Below are positions 9,937-20,327 of a DNA stretch of 64,000 nucleotides, piece after piece. The position numbers were made by a program, and so were the translations under genes. The notes under the pieces were generated by a model. The model saw only the letters and a program-made list of their open reading frames with translations. It was not told where the DNA came from and did no database searches. Origin of the DNA: Viola odorata (lineage: Eukaryota; Streptophyta; Magnoliopsida; Malpighiales; Violaceae); the NCBI GenBank assembly GCA_963691705.1, contig OY829544.1:34803917-34867916 (forward strand), read 5' to 3'. The stretch's first letter is position 1; every line of letters begins with the position of its first letter.

Positions 9937-11850
9937 ATGGCTTCTGATTCAGATTCTATAGCACCTCAGTATTTTGGTGTTTCTTTCGCTACCCACAGAG
10001 AGCTTTTTCCTTTTGCTACCACCGCTGTTTCTACCACAATGCAGGAAACTCCTCAAGGAACGTTAGATTTCTCCTTCGCACAGACAATGGGAACACCTTT
10101 TTCCTAGATGCATATTCCTTTTTCTCAGATGGCAGGATCTATCTATTCCACTCCCCTTTCAAGGGGATCCGTGATGGATAATGCAAGCAACCCTTTTGCA
10201 AATTTAATATCAGCTCTTCGTGCTCAGCTAGACCACCTGATTGAGTTAGCTGCAGGATTTACGCCCAATATCTCAAGGCCTAGCGTTCCTTCTCATATAG
10301 TTTTTACTCCATCTATTGTCACCCGGTCGACCACTATCACCCCGGCAACGCAGGAGCATTCCGCTAACCTCACCCGTGACAACATCCCCTGTCAATTTCA
10401 TGCAACTCGCTCATAGACAAGTGGAACCTTTTGCCCAGCACACGCGAGAAATCCCTGTTTCTTAAGAGGAACGATAGAGCGTTTAGTAGTAGAAGGTTAC
10501 CTTGGGGAATTTGCCGTTAACACAACCTTCGAGGTCAAAGGCAGGCGAGATGAGATGTTTAGGGACATGTCCCTCAGACGCAGCAAAAGATCGAGTCGTA
10601 TAAGATACTGAACCCGGACACCCAGGAGTCGCAGTCGGTCCCCCAGGCGGCATCATGAACATAACCTTCGAGGTCAAAGGCATCATCTAGAAGTTCCCCC
10701 CCCCCCCCCCCCCCCCCCCCGTCCTCCTCACAGAATTCCTGATGATAACGCTGGTCACTCGTTCACCTATCGCATAAGGCACCATAGGGTCAGTCGACAC
10801 GTGAAACTTCCTGCAGAGTCATATGATGGCACGAAGGATCTCATCTCCCACCTTAACAAGGTAAAGGATTTCGTGCAGTTTCAAACCCATAGTGATGCGG
10901 CTTTGTGCTAGATATTTGTTATGACACTGTCAGGGGTAGCACGTCTCTAGTTTGAAGGACTCCCAGCGGGTCAATCGATAGTTTTCCACAGTTGGAAACA
11001 AAGTTTCGGAGCCGATGTAGCATGGTTGTCCTTATCAAGAAATCTGCAGCGGCGTTATTGATATCCATCGAAAACCTCAGGAGTCCTTGAGGGACTTCCT
11101 TAGTCGCTTTGATCTCGAAATGTCGTTAACACCAAGCGTTACTATTGATTTCGCTGTGGAAGCCCTGAAATGTAATTGTTGTTATGAGACACGTTAATGG
11201 TGGATCCCCCACTAACTTTGGATGCATTAAGACTGAAAGCTCATAATTATGCGAGGATGGAGGAGGAAGAAAATAGAGACCGAATTCGAAACCCGCCACA
11301 CGACACACATCCTACTCCTAACACTTCTACTAACACGGCCCCGGATACTCGTCCAAGTGACGACTACGGCCATCGAAAAGACCATATCCCTAGGGCCTCT
11401 AATAGGCAAAAAGGGTAATTTTTCGAGGGGAAGGCCTGGTAATTCTCCTACTAGGTGACAAACGGATCCACCAAAGGGCAGAGTTACAACCCTGACCTTC
11501 CTTCCCTTATACTTCCAAGGGCAGAGATCCTAGCGATCATCCAGCAACGAAACCTGCCTATTCGTTATCCGGCTCCGACGTAGCCCGTAGTGATCATGGG
11601 AGGAAGAGAAAATGATTTCTGTAAGTTCCACAAAGTCAAAGGACACTCCACGGACGTCTGTAGAGAGCTAAAGTTAGCGATAAAGTGTTTAGTAGAAGAA
11701 GGTTACCTTGGGGAATTGCCACCAAGGCGAGAGAAGAAGCCAGGAGTAACCAGACAAATAGGGCGTCAAACAGCAGGCAAACACCTCTGCACCCCCCGGG
11801 CAATGACAATACCCTTAGTGGGAGGATGAAAGAAATGTTAACAATCCATG
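9937..11850 (+). pseudogene. gag of element C, interrupted
   Basis: The ATG at 9937 gives MASDSDSIAPQYFGVSFATH, and the same frame passes a TAG at 10105-10107 and continues to 10416. The capsid-type core lies at about 10800-11130 and includes DFVQFQTHSDAALC, FVMTLSGVARL and FEGLPAGSID. Two TAG codons fall inside it where D2 has CAG and TGG. A zinc-knuckle-like motif CKFHKVKGHSTDVC is at 11620-11661. Between 10470 and 10720 the sequence is rearranged: it holds a displaced copy of the gag-protease spacer, two copies of an AACCTTCGAGGTCAAAGGCA segment and a 25-C run. Gag would make the particle; this copy cannot. Confidence 0.8.
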
Positions 11851-11993
11851 ATGATGATATCCCCATTATCAGCATTATTTCTTGCGGCACGCCACACCTT
11901 GACGAGCCCGCGCAGCTAACGCCCAGCACAGGGGAGAAGCGGAAATGAGAAAGCACATTGGTAAAAAAGGAAGCGATAAACGTGTTGGACTGA

Positions 11994-12542
11994 ATGGTGT
12001 TTTCCTTCTTGGAGGAGGACGAGAAAGGTGTCGTTTTCCCCCATAACGATGGACTAGTAGTCACGCCCGTTATCGGCAACCACGGGGTCAGAAGAACCCT
12101 TATCGATAATGGCAGCGTGGTAAACTTATTTTCACTGAAGGCATATAACCTCATGAAGCGCCCCACAGATGAACTGATGCCTTGTAAGAAACCAATAATC
12201 AGGGTGGATGGAGTTCCCATACCCGTGACTGGAGTCACATTGTTGCCAGTATACTTCAGAGAAGATACGTCTAAGCGGTCGGAGGAGTTGTTATTCTTGG
12301 TCGTAGACTTAACTTTGCCCTATAACGCCATACTTGGACGACCGTTCCTCAACGATTTTGGGGCAGCAATATCTCAAAAGCATTTGAGGATGAAATATCC
12401 CTCCTGGGATGGAGTAGTCTCAATCAAAGGCAACCAAAAGTTAGCAGCTGAGTGTTATCTACTAATGACCCAGAAGAGTTGCGATAGATACGTGTGCGTG
12501 ACGGCGGATCCATATGAGCAGAATGACGAGAAACACACTTAG
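11994..12542 (+). pseudogene. Protease region of element C
   Basis: A 182-codon frame carries the retropepsin core LIDNGSVVNLFSLKAYNLM (catalytic Asp near 12105) and the second conserved block LPYNAILGRPFLNDFGA. Aspartic protease cuts the Gag-Pol polyprotein. The frame ends at a TAG (12540-12542) where D2 has CAG (TQPLD), then continues in the same frame, so this stop is probably a later mutation and not a real boundary. The region is otherwise well preserved. Confidence 0.85.
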
Positions 12543-12545
12543 CCT

Positions 12546-13499
12546 GTGGACAACATGGTACCTATACCAGTTAACAGGATTAGCGAAGCAAGTTTCCTGG
12601 TCAGTGAAAAGTTAAGCCCGGAAGAAAACGCGCAGTTAGTACGATTACTAAATAAGTGCAAAGGAGAATTCTCTTGGAAGCCTGCCGATATGCCTGGAAT
12701 TTCACGAGAAGTAGCAGAGCATCAACTCAACGTCGACCCTAACGTCAAGTAAGTTCAGCAAAAATGGCGAGCGTCCTCCACAGAAAAGGCGATAGCCATT
12801 GAAAATGAGGTATCGAAACTCCTGGATGCAAGTTTTATTCGGGAAGTTCAATACCCGACATGGTTAGCTAACCCTGTTCTAGTCCCTAAACCTAACGGAG
12901 ATTGGCGTATGTGCATTGGTTTCACTGATCTAAATGACGCCTGCCCCAAGGATTGCTACTCGCTCCCTCGAATCGACCAGCTAGCAGACTAGACAGCCGG
13001 GTACGCTTATCTGAGCTCACTAGACGCCAACTCTGGGTATCATAAAATCCCCATGGCCATTGAAGATGAAGAAAAGACCGCCTTCATCACTCCGAAGGCC
13101 ACTTACTGTTATACGACGATGCCATTTGGATTGAAAAATGCTGGGGCAACTTTCCAGCGCATGGCGAACAAAGTATTTGAAAGGCAAATTGGAAAGAACG
13201 TAGAGGCCTACGTGGATGATATACTGGTTAAATGCCAAAGCTTCGAAGACCACTTAGCCAACTTGGAAAAAGTTTTTGATGTCATGAGAGCATACAAAAT
13301 GAAGCTCAACCCCCGAAAATGCATGTTTGCATTTCAAACGGGTAAATTCTTAGGTTGTGTGGTCAGTCAGAAAGGCGTCCAGCCCAACCCGCTAAAGATC
13401 AAAGCCATTCACGACATGATATCTCCTCGAACACTCGAACAGTCAAAAAGTACAAAAGCTCACAGGACACGTTATTGCTCTAGGGCGATTCATTTCTAA
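12546..13499 (+). pseudogene. Reverse transcriptase of element C
   Basis: Frames in series cover the whole domain: EFSWKPADMPGISREVAEHQ, FIREVQYPTWLANPVLVPKP, WRMCIGFTDLNDACPKDCY, AYLSSLDANSGYHKIPMA, MPFGLKNAGATFQRMANKVF and the catalytic YVDD at 13209-13220. Stops lie after LNVDPNVK (12750-12752) and after RIDQLAD (about 12990), the latter where D2 has Gln. After IHDMISPRTLEQ the sequence goes out of frame near 13440. The usual FIDFTDLN block reads FTDLN after IG: Asp in D2 (CIDFTDL) is Gly here. Confidence 0.88.
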
Positions 13500-13529
13500 A
13501 CAAGGCGAGAGATGCCTGCCGTTCTTCAA

Positions 13530-13905
13530 GGTTATTCGTAAAAATGATCCTTTCGAATAGACAGAAGAATGTGAAGAGGCGTTTGGTGGCATAAAAGCCT
13601 ACCTTTCCTCTGACCTAGTGCTGACAAGACCAGAGCCAGGCGACACCCTATATTTGTACTTGGGCGTCGCTGATGAGGTGGCCAGTGCTGTCCTCGTGCG
13701 AGATGACAGTCATGTTCATCGACCGGTATTCTTTGTTAGTCATGTCTTGAAAGACGCCGAGCTACGATACACTCGCATTGAAAAAATAGCATTCGCGTTG
13801 GTACAGGCAACGCGGAAAATGGATCGGTACTTTCAGGCCCACCCCATCATCGTGCTTACAGATCAATCTTTGAAAAGGATTTTCAGAAAACCTGAATCCT
13901 CATGA
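13530..13905 (+). pseudogene. RNase H (retroelement type) of element C
   Basis: The open part at 13618-13905 contains YLYLGVADEVASAVLVRDD, RPVFFVSHVLKDAELRYTRI and IVLTDQSLKRIFRKPESS. These are the blocks of the first, gypsy-type RNase H domain. In plant Tat elements this domain is degenerate, and a second RNase H supplies the activity; the missing usual Asp pattern agrees with that. The frame ends at a TGA beside 13905 and resumes at 13909. Confidence 0.75.
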
Positions 13906-13908
13906 AGG

Positions 13909-14622
13909 ATGCTAATTTGGGCCATTGAACTTGAGCAGTACGAATTACAGTATAAGGCCCGACCATCTATAAAAGCTCAAGCGCTAGCAGACTTCATAGC
14001 AGAATGCACGTTTACGCAAGATCCATTGACGGATATACCAGAAGATGAAAAGGATGACTTGGACCTCCCGTTCCCGGAAACCTACATCGACCTATGGGTT
14101 ATCCATGTGGACGGAGCCAAGAATCAAGAGCTAGCTGGAGCTGGAATTTTTATGACCATGCCGCACGACATACAGGTACGATATGCCATCCGAATCTTAC
14201 AACCGTTATCTAACAATGCGGCAGAATATGAGCCGTTGATAGCTGGACTCAGAATAGGAAGAAGTTTCTCCACCAAAGCCATACATGACACTGGAAGAAT
14301 GGGAGACTTGCGACTAAAGATATGTGGAGATTCCAAATTGATAATAGACCAAGTCTTGCGAAGATCTCAAGCCAGAGAATCCATCTTGGTTCGGTATCTC
14401 TCTAAAGTGAAACGCGAGTTGATAGAAATAAAGAAAAGTGGCATGCAGGTCAGCTTTGAACATATCCCTCGAGAGGATAACGCTGAGGCAGACAACCTCG
14501 CCAAAATAGCAGCAAATCCGAAAGCGTCCATACCTAAGGGCGTGTACTACGGAGAGATATTTGTGCCTTATTTCATGGAAGAACAAGTATCGCTTTGTGT
14601 CGAAGAAATTGAAAATTATTAG
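13909..14622 (+). CDS. Second, archaeal-type RNase H of element C (pol segment)
   Basis: A 237-codon uninterrupted stretch starts with MLIWAIELEQYELQYKARPS, the tail of the first domain. It then holds a full second RNase H: VIHVDGAKNQELAGAGIF (first Asp), LSNNAAEYEPLIAGL (Glu), LKICGDSKLIIDQVL (second Asp) and HIPREDNAEADNLAKIAA (third Asp). All four acidic positions of the RNase H fold appear kept. Plant Tat elements are known to have gained such an archaeal-like domain. The frame ends at a TAG at 14620-14622 and integrase begins close by. It is part of a polyprotein, not a stand-alone gene. Confidence 0.85.
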   Translation: MLIWAIELEQYELQYKARPSIKAQALADFIAECTFTQDPLTDIPEDEKDDLDLPFPETYIDLWVIHVDGAKNQELAGAGIFMTMPHDIQVRYAIRILQPLSNNAAEYEPLIAGLRIGRSFSTKAIHDTGRMGDLRLKICGDSKLIIDQVLRRSQARESILVRYLSKVKRELIEIKKSGMQVSFEHIPREDNAEADNLAKIAANPKASIPKGVYYGEIFVPYFMEEQVSLCVEEIENY

Positions 14623-14639
14623 CGAATGTAATAAAGTAC

Positions 14640-15851
14640 TTGAAGTACGACGAGTTACCTGCAGATAACGCCGAAAAGAGAAAAGTCTTGAAACAAGCGG
14701 CACGGTGCACATATTATGACGGAGAACTGATTCGGAGATGCTTCTCTCATCCAGCCGCCAAGTGCATAAAGGAGCAAGAAGGCCTCCACACTTTGCATGA
14801 AATCCATGAAGGGATATGCGACATGCATGTATCCGGTGGCACTATGGCCGCGCAGGTTTTTTGGATAGGATTCTATTGGCCCACCATTCGTAGGGACTGC
14901 GATACTTTTGTACGAACTTGTCCAAAATGTCAGGAATTTGCGAAGATTCCCCGACGGCCTGCCACGGAAATCTCTGAGATTGTTGCTCCTTGCCCGTTTG
15001 CTAAGTGGGGAATTGATATTTTAGGCCCGTTTTCAAAAGCCAGGTCTCAGCTAAAATTTATGGTCGTGGCGGTGGACTACTTCACGAAATGGCCAGAAGC
15101 GGAAGTGGTAGCTAACATCACCACAGAAAAGATTTGGCATTTCTTCAAACACCAAGTCATCATGCGATTCAGTGTGCCCCGCGTATTAGTCAGCGATAAC
15201 GAAACACAATTTATGAGTCAGTTTTTTAAAGATCAGTGCGTGAAATTTCAGATCGAACAAAGGTTCTCTTCCGCAGCACACCCGCAGACTAATGGTCAAG
15301 TGGAGGTAACCAACCGCAGCATCCTTAGCCACATCAAGAAGAACTTAGAAGGTTCTAAGAAGAAATAGGCAGATGAACTGCCATATGTAATGTGGGCATA
15401 TCGCATGACCGTCAAAACCAGCACATGAGAAACCCCCGTTGCGTTAGCTTTCGGCATCGAGGCCGTTACGCCAGTAGAGATTAACACCTCGAGCTTGAGT
15501 GTGGCATACTTCAAGGAAGAGATAAATGAAGAGAGGTTACGGGCTAACCTCGACGCGTTACCAGAATTGCAAGAGGAAACCCTTTTGAAAACGCTACACT
15601 ATAAGAGAAAAATGACGTGTTATCACAATAGACGCGTTAAGGAAAGATTGTTGAAACCAGGAGACCTAGTGCTCAGGGACAAACGAGCAGCCGAACAACG
15701 CATGTGGAAACTTAGTCCAAATTGGGACGACCCATATCACGTCACCCGCGTTATCGGAAAGGGAGCATATCACTTGGAAACACTTGACGGTACTCCCTTA
15801 CCAAATTCTTGGAACATAGCTCGTTTGAAACTATACCATGCTAGAATCTGA
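14640..15851 (+). pseudogene. Integrase of element C
   Basis: The zinc-binding N-terminal domain shows HEIHEGICDMHVSGG and CPKCQ. The core follows with WGIDILGPFSKARSQLKF (Asp), VPRVLVSDNETQFMSQFF (Asp) and HPQTNGQVEVTNRSILSHI (Glu). After a TAG at 15366-15368 and a TGA near 15426 the C-terminal part runs 15495-15851 with LKPGDLVLRDKRAAEQRMW and ends YHARI. The catalytic triad is intact. The two stops lie in the linker: the first is where W is usual in WADELP, and the second is where relatives have TSTGETP. No chromodomain was seen. Confidence 0.88.
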
Positions 15852-15960
15852 TACATTATCTGCACGTTTGAATTACGTCATTAATAACATGTGTGTTAAT
15901 GGCCAAATTAAGAATGTTCTCGTGTGTGTTTTATTGTATTGATAATGTGCAGATCATGAA

Positions 15961-16400
15961 GGATACCAGGAGTGAAAATCCTATCCTTGTGACAACCGCT
16001 CCTGATCAAACGGCTCACTAAGACGAGGCACGCCCTGGCATACTTAAAGATTCAACGCCGGGAGTGAAAATCCTATCCTTGTGACAATGTGCTAATACAG
16101 ACGGCTCACTAAGACGAGGCACGCCCCGACACCCCTGGGAGTGAAAATCCTATCCTTGTGACAACCGTGCTAATACAGACGACTCACTAAGACGAGGCAC
16201 GCCCCAGGGAAATGAAGACTCCACCCTGGAAGTGAAAATCCTATCCTTGTGGCGACCGTGCTAATACAGACGGCACACTAAGACGAGGCACGCCCCAGGG
16301 ATGCGAGAAATCAATGCCTGGAAGTGAAAATCCTATCCTTGTGACAACCGCTCCTGATCAGACGACTCATTAAGACGAGGCACGCTCCAGGGCGATCGTT
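15961..16400 (+). repeat. Minisatellite 1 of element C (five copies, 77-92 bp)
   Basis: Five copies begin with GTGAAAATCCTATCCTTGTG at about 15972, 16064, 16141, 16232 and 16324. Each continues with a GACGGCTCACTAAGACGAGG-like segment. Copies differ in the short stretch between units. The array sits directly after integrase, in the 3-prime untranslated region, a place known to be hypervariable in Tat and Ogre elements. Confidence 0.9.
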
Positions 16401-16654
16401 GACACTTGAAACAACAATGGATATCCCAGCCAGTAACCGGATGGCAAATACCCGGTGAAGCGGGGCTGGACAGATATCCCTATGGTAAAAGCATTGCCCC
16501 GGCAAGTCCGGATCCAACGAGCTTGGAGGGAAAGTAACATAAAGTAATGCCCCGGCGAGGCCGGATTCAGCAAAGTCGAACGAAAAAGTGATGCCTCGAA
16601 GTAATGCCCCGACTTTGGTGAATGATAAAGTAATGCCATATTCAGCGAGGCTGA

Positions 16655-16890
16655 GTGATCCCCCTAGCAACAAATGGTGGTGTTAATGTGATCCCCCTAG
16701 CACCAAATGACGGTGTTAATGTGGTCCCCCTAACAACAAAGGGCGGTGTTAATGTGATCCCCCTAGCAACAAAGGGTGGCGTTAATGTGATCCCCCTAGC
16801 AATAAATGGCGGTGTTAATGTGGTCCCCCTAACAACAAAGGGCGGCGTTAATGCGATCTCCCTAACAACACCAAAGGGAGGACGATTACT
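16655..16890 (+). repeat. Minisatellite 2 of element C (33-bp units, about seven copies)
   Basis: A 33-base unit containing GATCCCCCTAGCAACAAA is repeated about seven times with point changes. Because 33 is a multiple of three, one frame stays open and gives an 11-residue repeat such as VIPLATNGGVN. No similarity to a protein family was recognised and the start is internal, so this is treated as non-coding repeat DNA. Confidence 0.88.
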
Positions 16891-17838
16891 CTATCCTCCA
16901 TAGCAATATCAGAGGGATGGCATTGAAGGAGCGTCAGCTATACGATATGCAGAAATCAATTCTTAGTTCTCGCTAAAGAGAAAGGCAAAGAGGGATATCG
17001 CGAAGAATCCTACCTCTGCAGACACTATATGATTTGGCGAAAGGTATCTGTTTTCAACCAGGCATTGGGATATATACGTAAATGCATCAAACTGTTATGT
17101 CTTCCTCAAAAGGAGGTGATATCAAGACCCATTATTATATGATTCGTGGAAGAGGCCTATCTATTGCAATGGGTATTCACTATGGTGAAGTTATGATCAG
17201 CACAGAGACTGGTTCACTAGAATGTCCTCTCTTTTTAGTGACATGTCTTCAAGAGCATGTTATCTTATCATAGCTGCGTATCTTCAAAGGCAGAAATATC
17301 TTAACACCTCCATACGCGGCGTGTTATCTCGAGACTATGTCACTAAAGCCACAACGATTAAATTCTTCGAATAAGGTATGATAATTATAATATTTTGATC
17401 TTAATAATGTTACTAATTATATCGTGACAGAAGCACGGCGAAATAAAATTAACAGGTGAGAATTCCGAAGGAAAAGAGCAGCAACTGTTCAGGGCAATCT
17501 CGACATTGTCAATATTACAAGCCATCCGCAAGGGATAGGCAAAAAGTGTGCTAACAACAAAAAACAAGGGCTGAAACATAACGCTTATGAAGGGGCTGTC
17601 GCATCATTTCTCTCCTGCTCCGGGACCCTATCCCTATGAAAATCCTCGTCGGTTACGTTTTGGGCCTTCTCCAAGTAGTACCCAGAAAGGTCGTTAAGTC
17701 GGAGAGCGTCGACCCCGTAAAACTTCAAGAAAGCATTCGTCATGAGTCCCGGCCCCTCCCGCATATACCAACGACGCTTCTCTGCAGTTTGTCTATTTCT
17801 CCTTGCTTCTCCGCTGCTACCTTCGCATTATCCTCATC
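16891..17838. other. Non-coding part between minisatellites and antisense genes in element C
   Basis: About 950 bases without a supported gene. Short frames occur but none resembles a known protein. It may hold the terminator side of the antisense gene that ends near 17839-18440. Confidence 0.4.
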
Positions 17839-19660
17839 CTAGTAATGAAGATTGTAAAATGAAGAAAATAGATGAGAACGAAGGAAGCTTATACGCTCCT
17901 GACGATTCTTGGCCAAAAACACATCTCTTTCTCCTCGATGTGACATCACGCGAGCCGCCAAAAAAGATGAAGAGGTGAGAGCATTGTTATCACCTTTCGC
18001 CCCTGAAATCTGAAAGGCTCCCTCCCGAAGGCCACCCAAATTAACTTGGTGGGTGACAGGCCCAGAGGAAGTGAACGTACTCAAACTGACCATCACATCA
18101 GAAGCGATGTTGCCCCTTTCTCCGGGAGGCGGAGATACAGGAACAAGAAATAAAGTAGCTGGAGAAGGAGGGTGATTAGAGGAACCTCCCATTTCAGGTA
18201 CGAAAGACCCAGGAGCAGTGAACATTTCAAAATCAGGGCCCATCACATCTAAAGCAAAACCCATAGGGATGGAGGAAGAGTGAAGAGCAGAGGATTCAAC
18301 AAAAGGGCGAAAATAATCATCAACGTTAGACCCCCGAGATGATCCACGGAGGCTCTTGGGGAAGAGTTAACACCGGACGACGTCTGACCACCCGGGCTAC
18401 TCTGAGAGTCATGACGGGCCTTCTTCTAACGGCTCTCGAGAAAATCTACGAAGGACCTATTCTCCATAGGAGGGGAACGAGCGAAAGCAGTACTGGTTTC
18501 CTAAAGGAACAAAAATGCACTAAGAAGACAGCGAGGGAATAGAGAAAAATGATAGGCACAATGAGCGAAAGTACCTGAGTAGATGTGGAAACTAGAGGAA
18601 TTCCTGTGAGAACTGCGTCGACAAGTGTCACTTCTGAGGCGGTAGCACCCTGAGAGAGAGCAGAACATGCGCTGCCTATGTTTCTAGTTCTCTTTTTCCT
18701 CACAACACGTACTCGTGAGGAAGACGCTTGGGCAGTATCAAGAGTAACAATAGCCTCCTGAGAAGACGGTGGGACCAAATTAGCAGTAGTAACCCTCCTT
18801 CAGAAGCAGCAACGGTAGCAGCAGCAGCAACGGTGGCAGCAACGGCTTTTTCTCTTTGCTTTTGGGCCCTCCTCTTCTTTCTTCTTATATACTCTGGCTC
18901 CCAGCTGGGCGGAGGCACTGCATATTCACGAAATAATGTCAGTGTTAGTACTTCTTTGAAATGTAAAGAAAGTGGGTTAAATACTCACCAACTTTACACG
19001 CGTTAACATCCACCCCGTTGGCCACATCACGGGTATCGACACTAAATTCCAGTTGAAGCAGTTTCTGTAACCAGCAGTCCTCTAGAGAAGAAAGCAGTTT
19101 TCTACTACCCCAAGCGCCATCCTTAATCTTATGATTAAAACCCGTCCTCCACCAGGGACCGGGTAGGTCAACAATAAAAAATCCCTCTTTCCAACCAACA
19201 ATGGAAGACTCGAGGTGCATGAGTTTCCAGGTGAAGGGTTTTAAGGACTCATCGTCGTAACGGGGTGCTATCGCTATCACCCCTCTACATGAATACAGTT
19301 GAAAAAGGTTTTGAAGCAACAAAATAGAAGGGGACTCAATTCCCTTAAATCTACATAATGCAAGAAAAGCATAGAAAACGCAGAGCGCGTTGGGACTCAG
19401 TTGGGCAGGGTTCAAGTCAAACTAGGTTAACAATTGTTCTACTAATGAGTCGAGAGGAAGCCGAAATCCATAATTGAACATTTTGGCATATAATATCCTA
19501 CTATTATCGGGTAATTCACTGTTAAGACGAATGGATTCAGAAGTAACCCGAACCGAAGAACCAACAGGAAATCGTGCATGGGAAAAAAATAAAGAGAAGT
19601 CGAGGTGTTCTCAATCTTTTCTTCCCCGATGGCTTTTTTAGAATGACGAGTTTTTGCCAT
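17839..19660 (-). pseudogene. Antisense gene copy 1 in element C (Transposase_28-like, three or more exons)
   Basis: The ATG at 19658-19660 gives MAKTRHSKKAIGEEK. After a T-run frameshift near 19580 the frame reads FPVGSSVRV, then MFNYGFRLPLDSLVEQLL, a TAG, FDLNPAQLSPNALCVFYAFL and GWKEGFFIVDLPGPWW. This is a clear paralogue of the 22355-20328 gene and matches the plant Transposase_28 family (PF04195, putative gypsy-type transposon). A GT-AG intron is inferred at 18918-18988 (71 bp, phase 1), leading into PPPSWEPEYIRRKKRRA and an Ala-rich stretch. A second is inferred at 18501-18574 (74 bp), leading into ETSTAFARSPPMENRS and a TAG. A further open frame (18264-17839) may be its continuation. 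Function is unknown. Confidence 0.65.
18918..18988 (-). other. Inferred intron in antisense gene copy 1
   Basis: On the minus strand the donor is GTGAGT (18988 downwards) and the acceptor is ATATGCAG (ending 18918). Joining keeps the frame (phase 1). It lies just after the end of the Transposase_28-like domain, the same place and phase as the introns at 21695-21760 and 47523-47586. Confidence 0.65.
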
Positions 19661-20327
19661 GATAAAACACAGATAAGAAATTAGAAGGAGAAAAAGAAAT
19701 AAGTGTACCTTCGTCAAGGAATACCAGGAATCCTAGATAAAGGAGAAGGAGCAATGAAAGTTGTTTTTGGAAATGGTATTGTGTAGGAAAGGAGATGAAA
19801 AAAGAAAAGAGGAGGCGCGGAGAATGTTATATATAACCCTAAAGGGGTCAAGAGAAGCGACCAGTGGGCAATCAACACATGGCAGAGTGGCGTGTTAGAA
19901 AGACACGACACCCGCTAAGGATATAACCTTTGAAAAAGGGAAGACGTTTCGGTTATTGTCATTCCCTAGGGGGGCTTGCTTCAAATGCCTCCCAAAAGGA
20001 AAGACACGTGTCCTTTCTCATCATGACTTCTTCAAATCACATTAATGAGGGGATTTCTAGCATTAAATGCTCTAAAAAGCAGCACCAGCTTTTAGCACGC
20101 GATCTCTGAGAAAGCCCGAGATAACGCCAACGATAACTCTATAAGAGCGAGCAGGTGTTAATAGACATGATCAGCGTTAACAACAAAAAATACCAAGACT
20201 CAAGATCTACAAGAAGAAAATATTGGTTTCGCAGCATGCGCGTTATTACAAATAAATAGTGTTAAATGGTTTTACGTTACAACCTTTGGAAAAATAAAAG
20301 AAAAACAAGTGAGGATTAAATCAAGCA

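Noticed and set aside
15961..16400. Minisatellite 1 as a cluster of structured RNAs or terminators
   Set aside because: No conserved inverted repeat was seen within the unit; the position fits the variable 3-prime region of Tat elements.
16655..16903. Repeat-containing open frame as a protein gene
   Set aside because: It is open only because the 33-bp unit is a multiple of three; no start context or family supports it.
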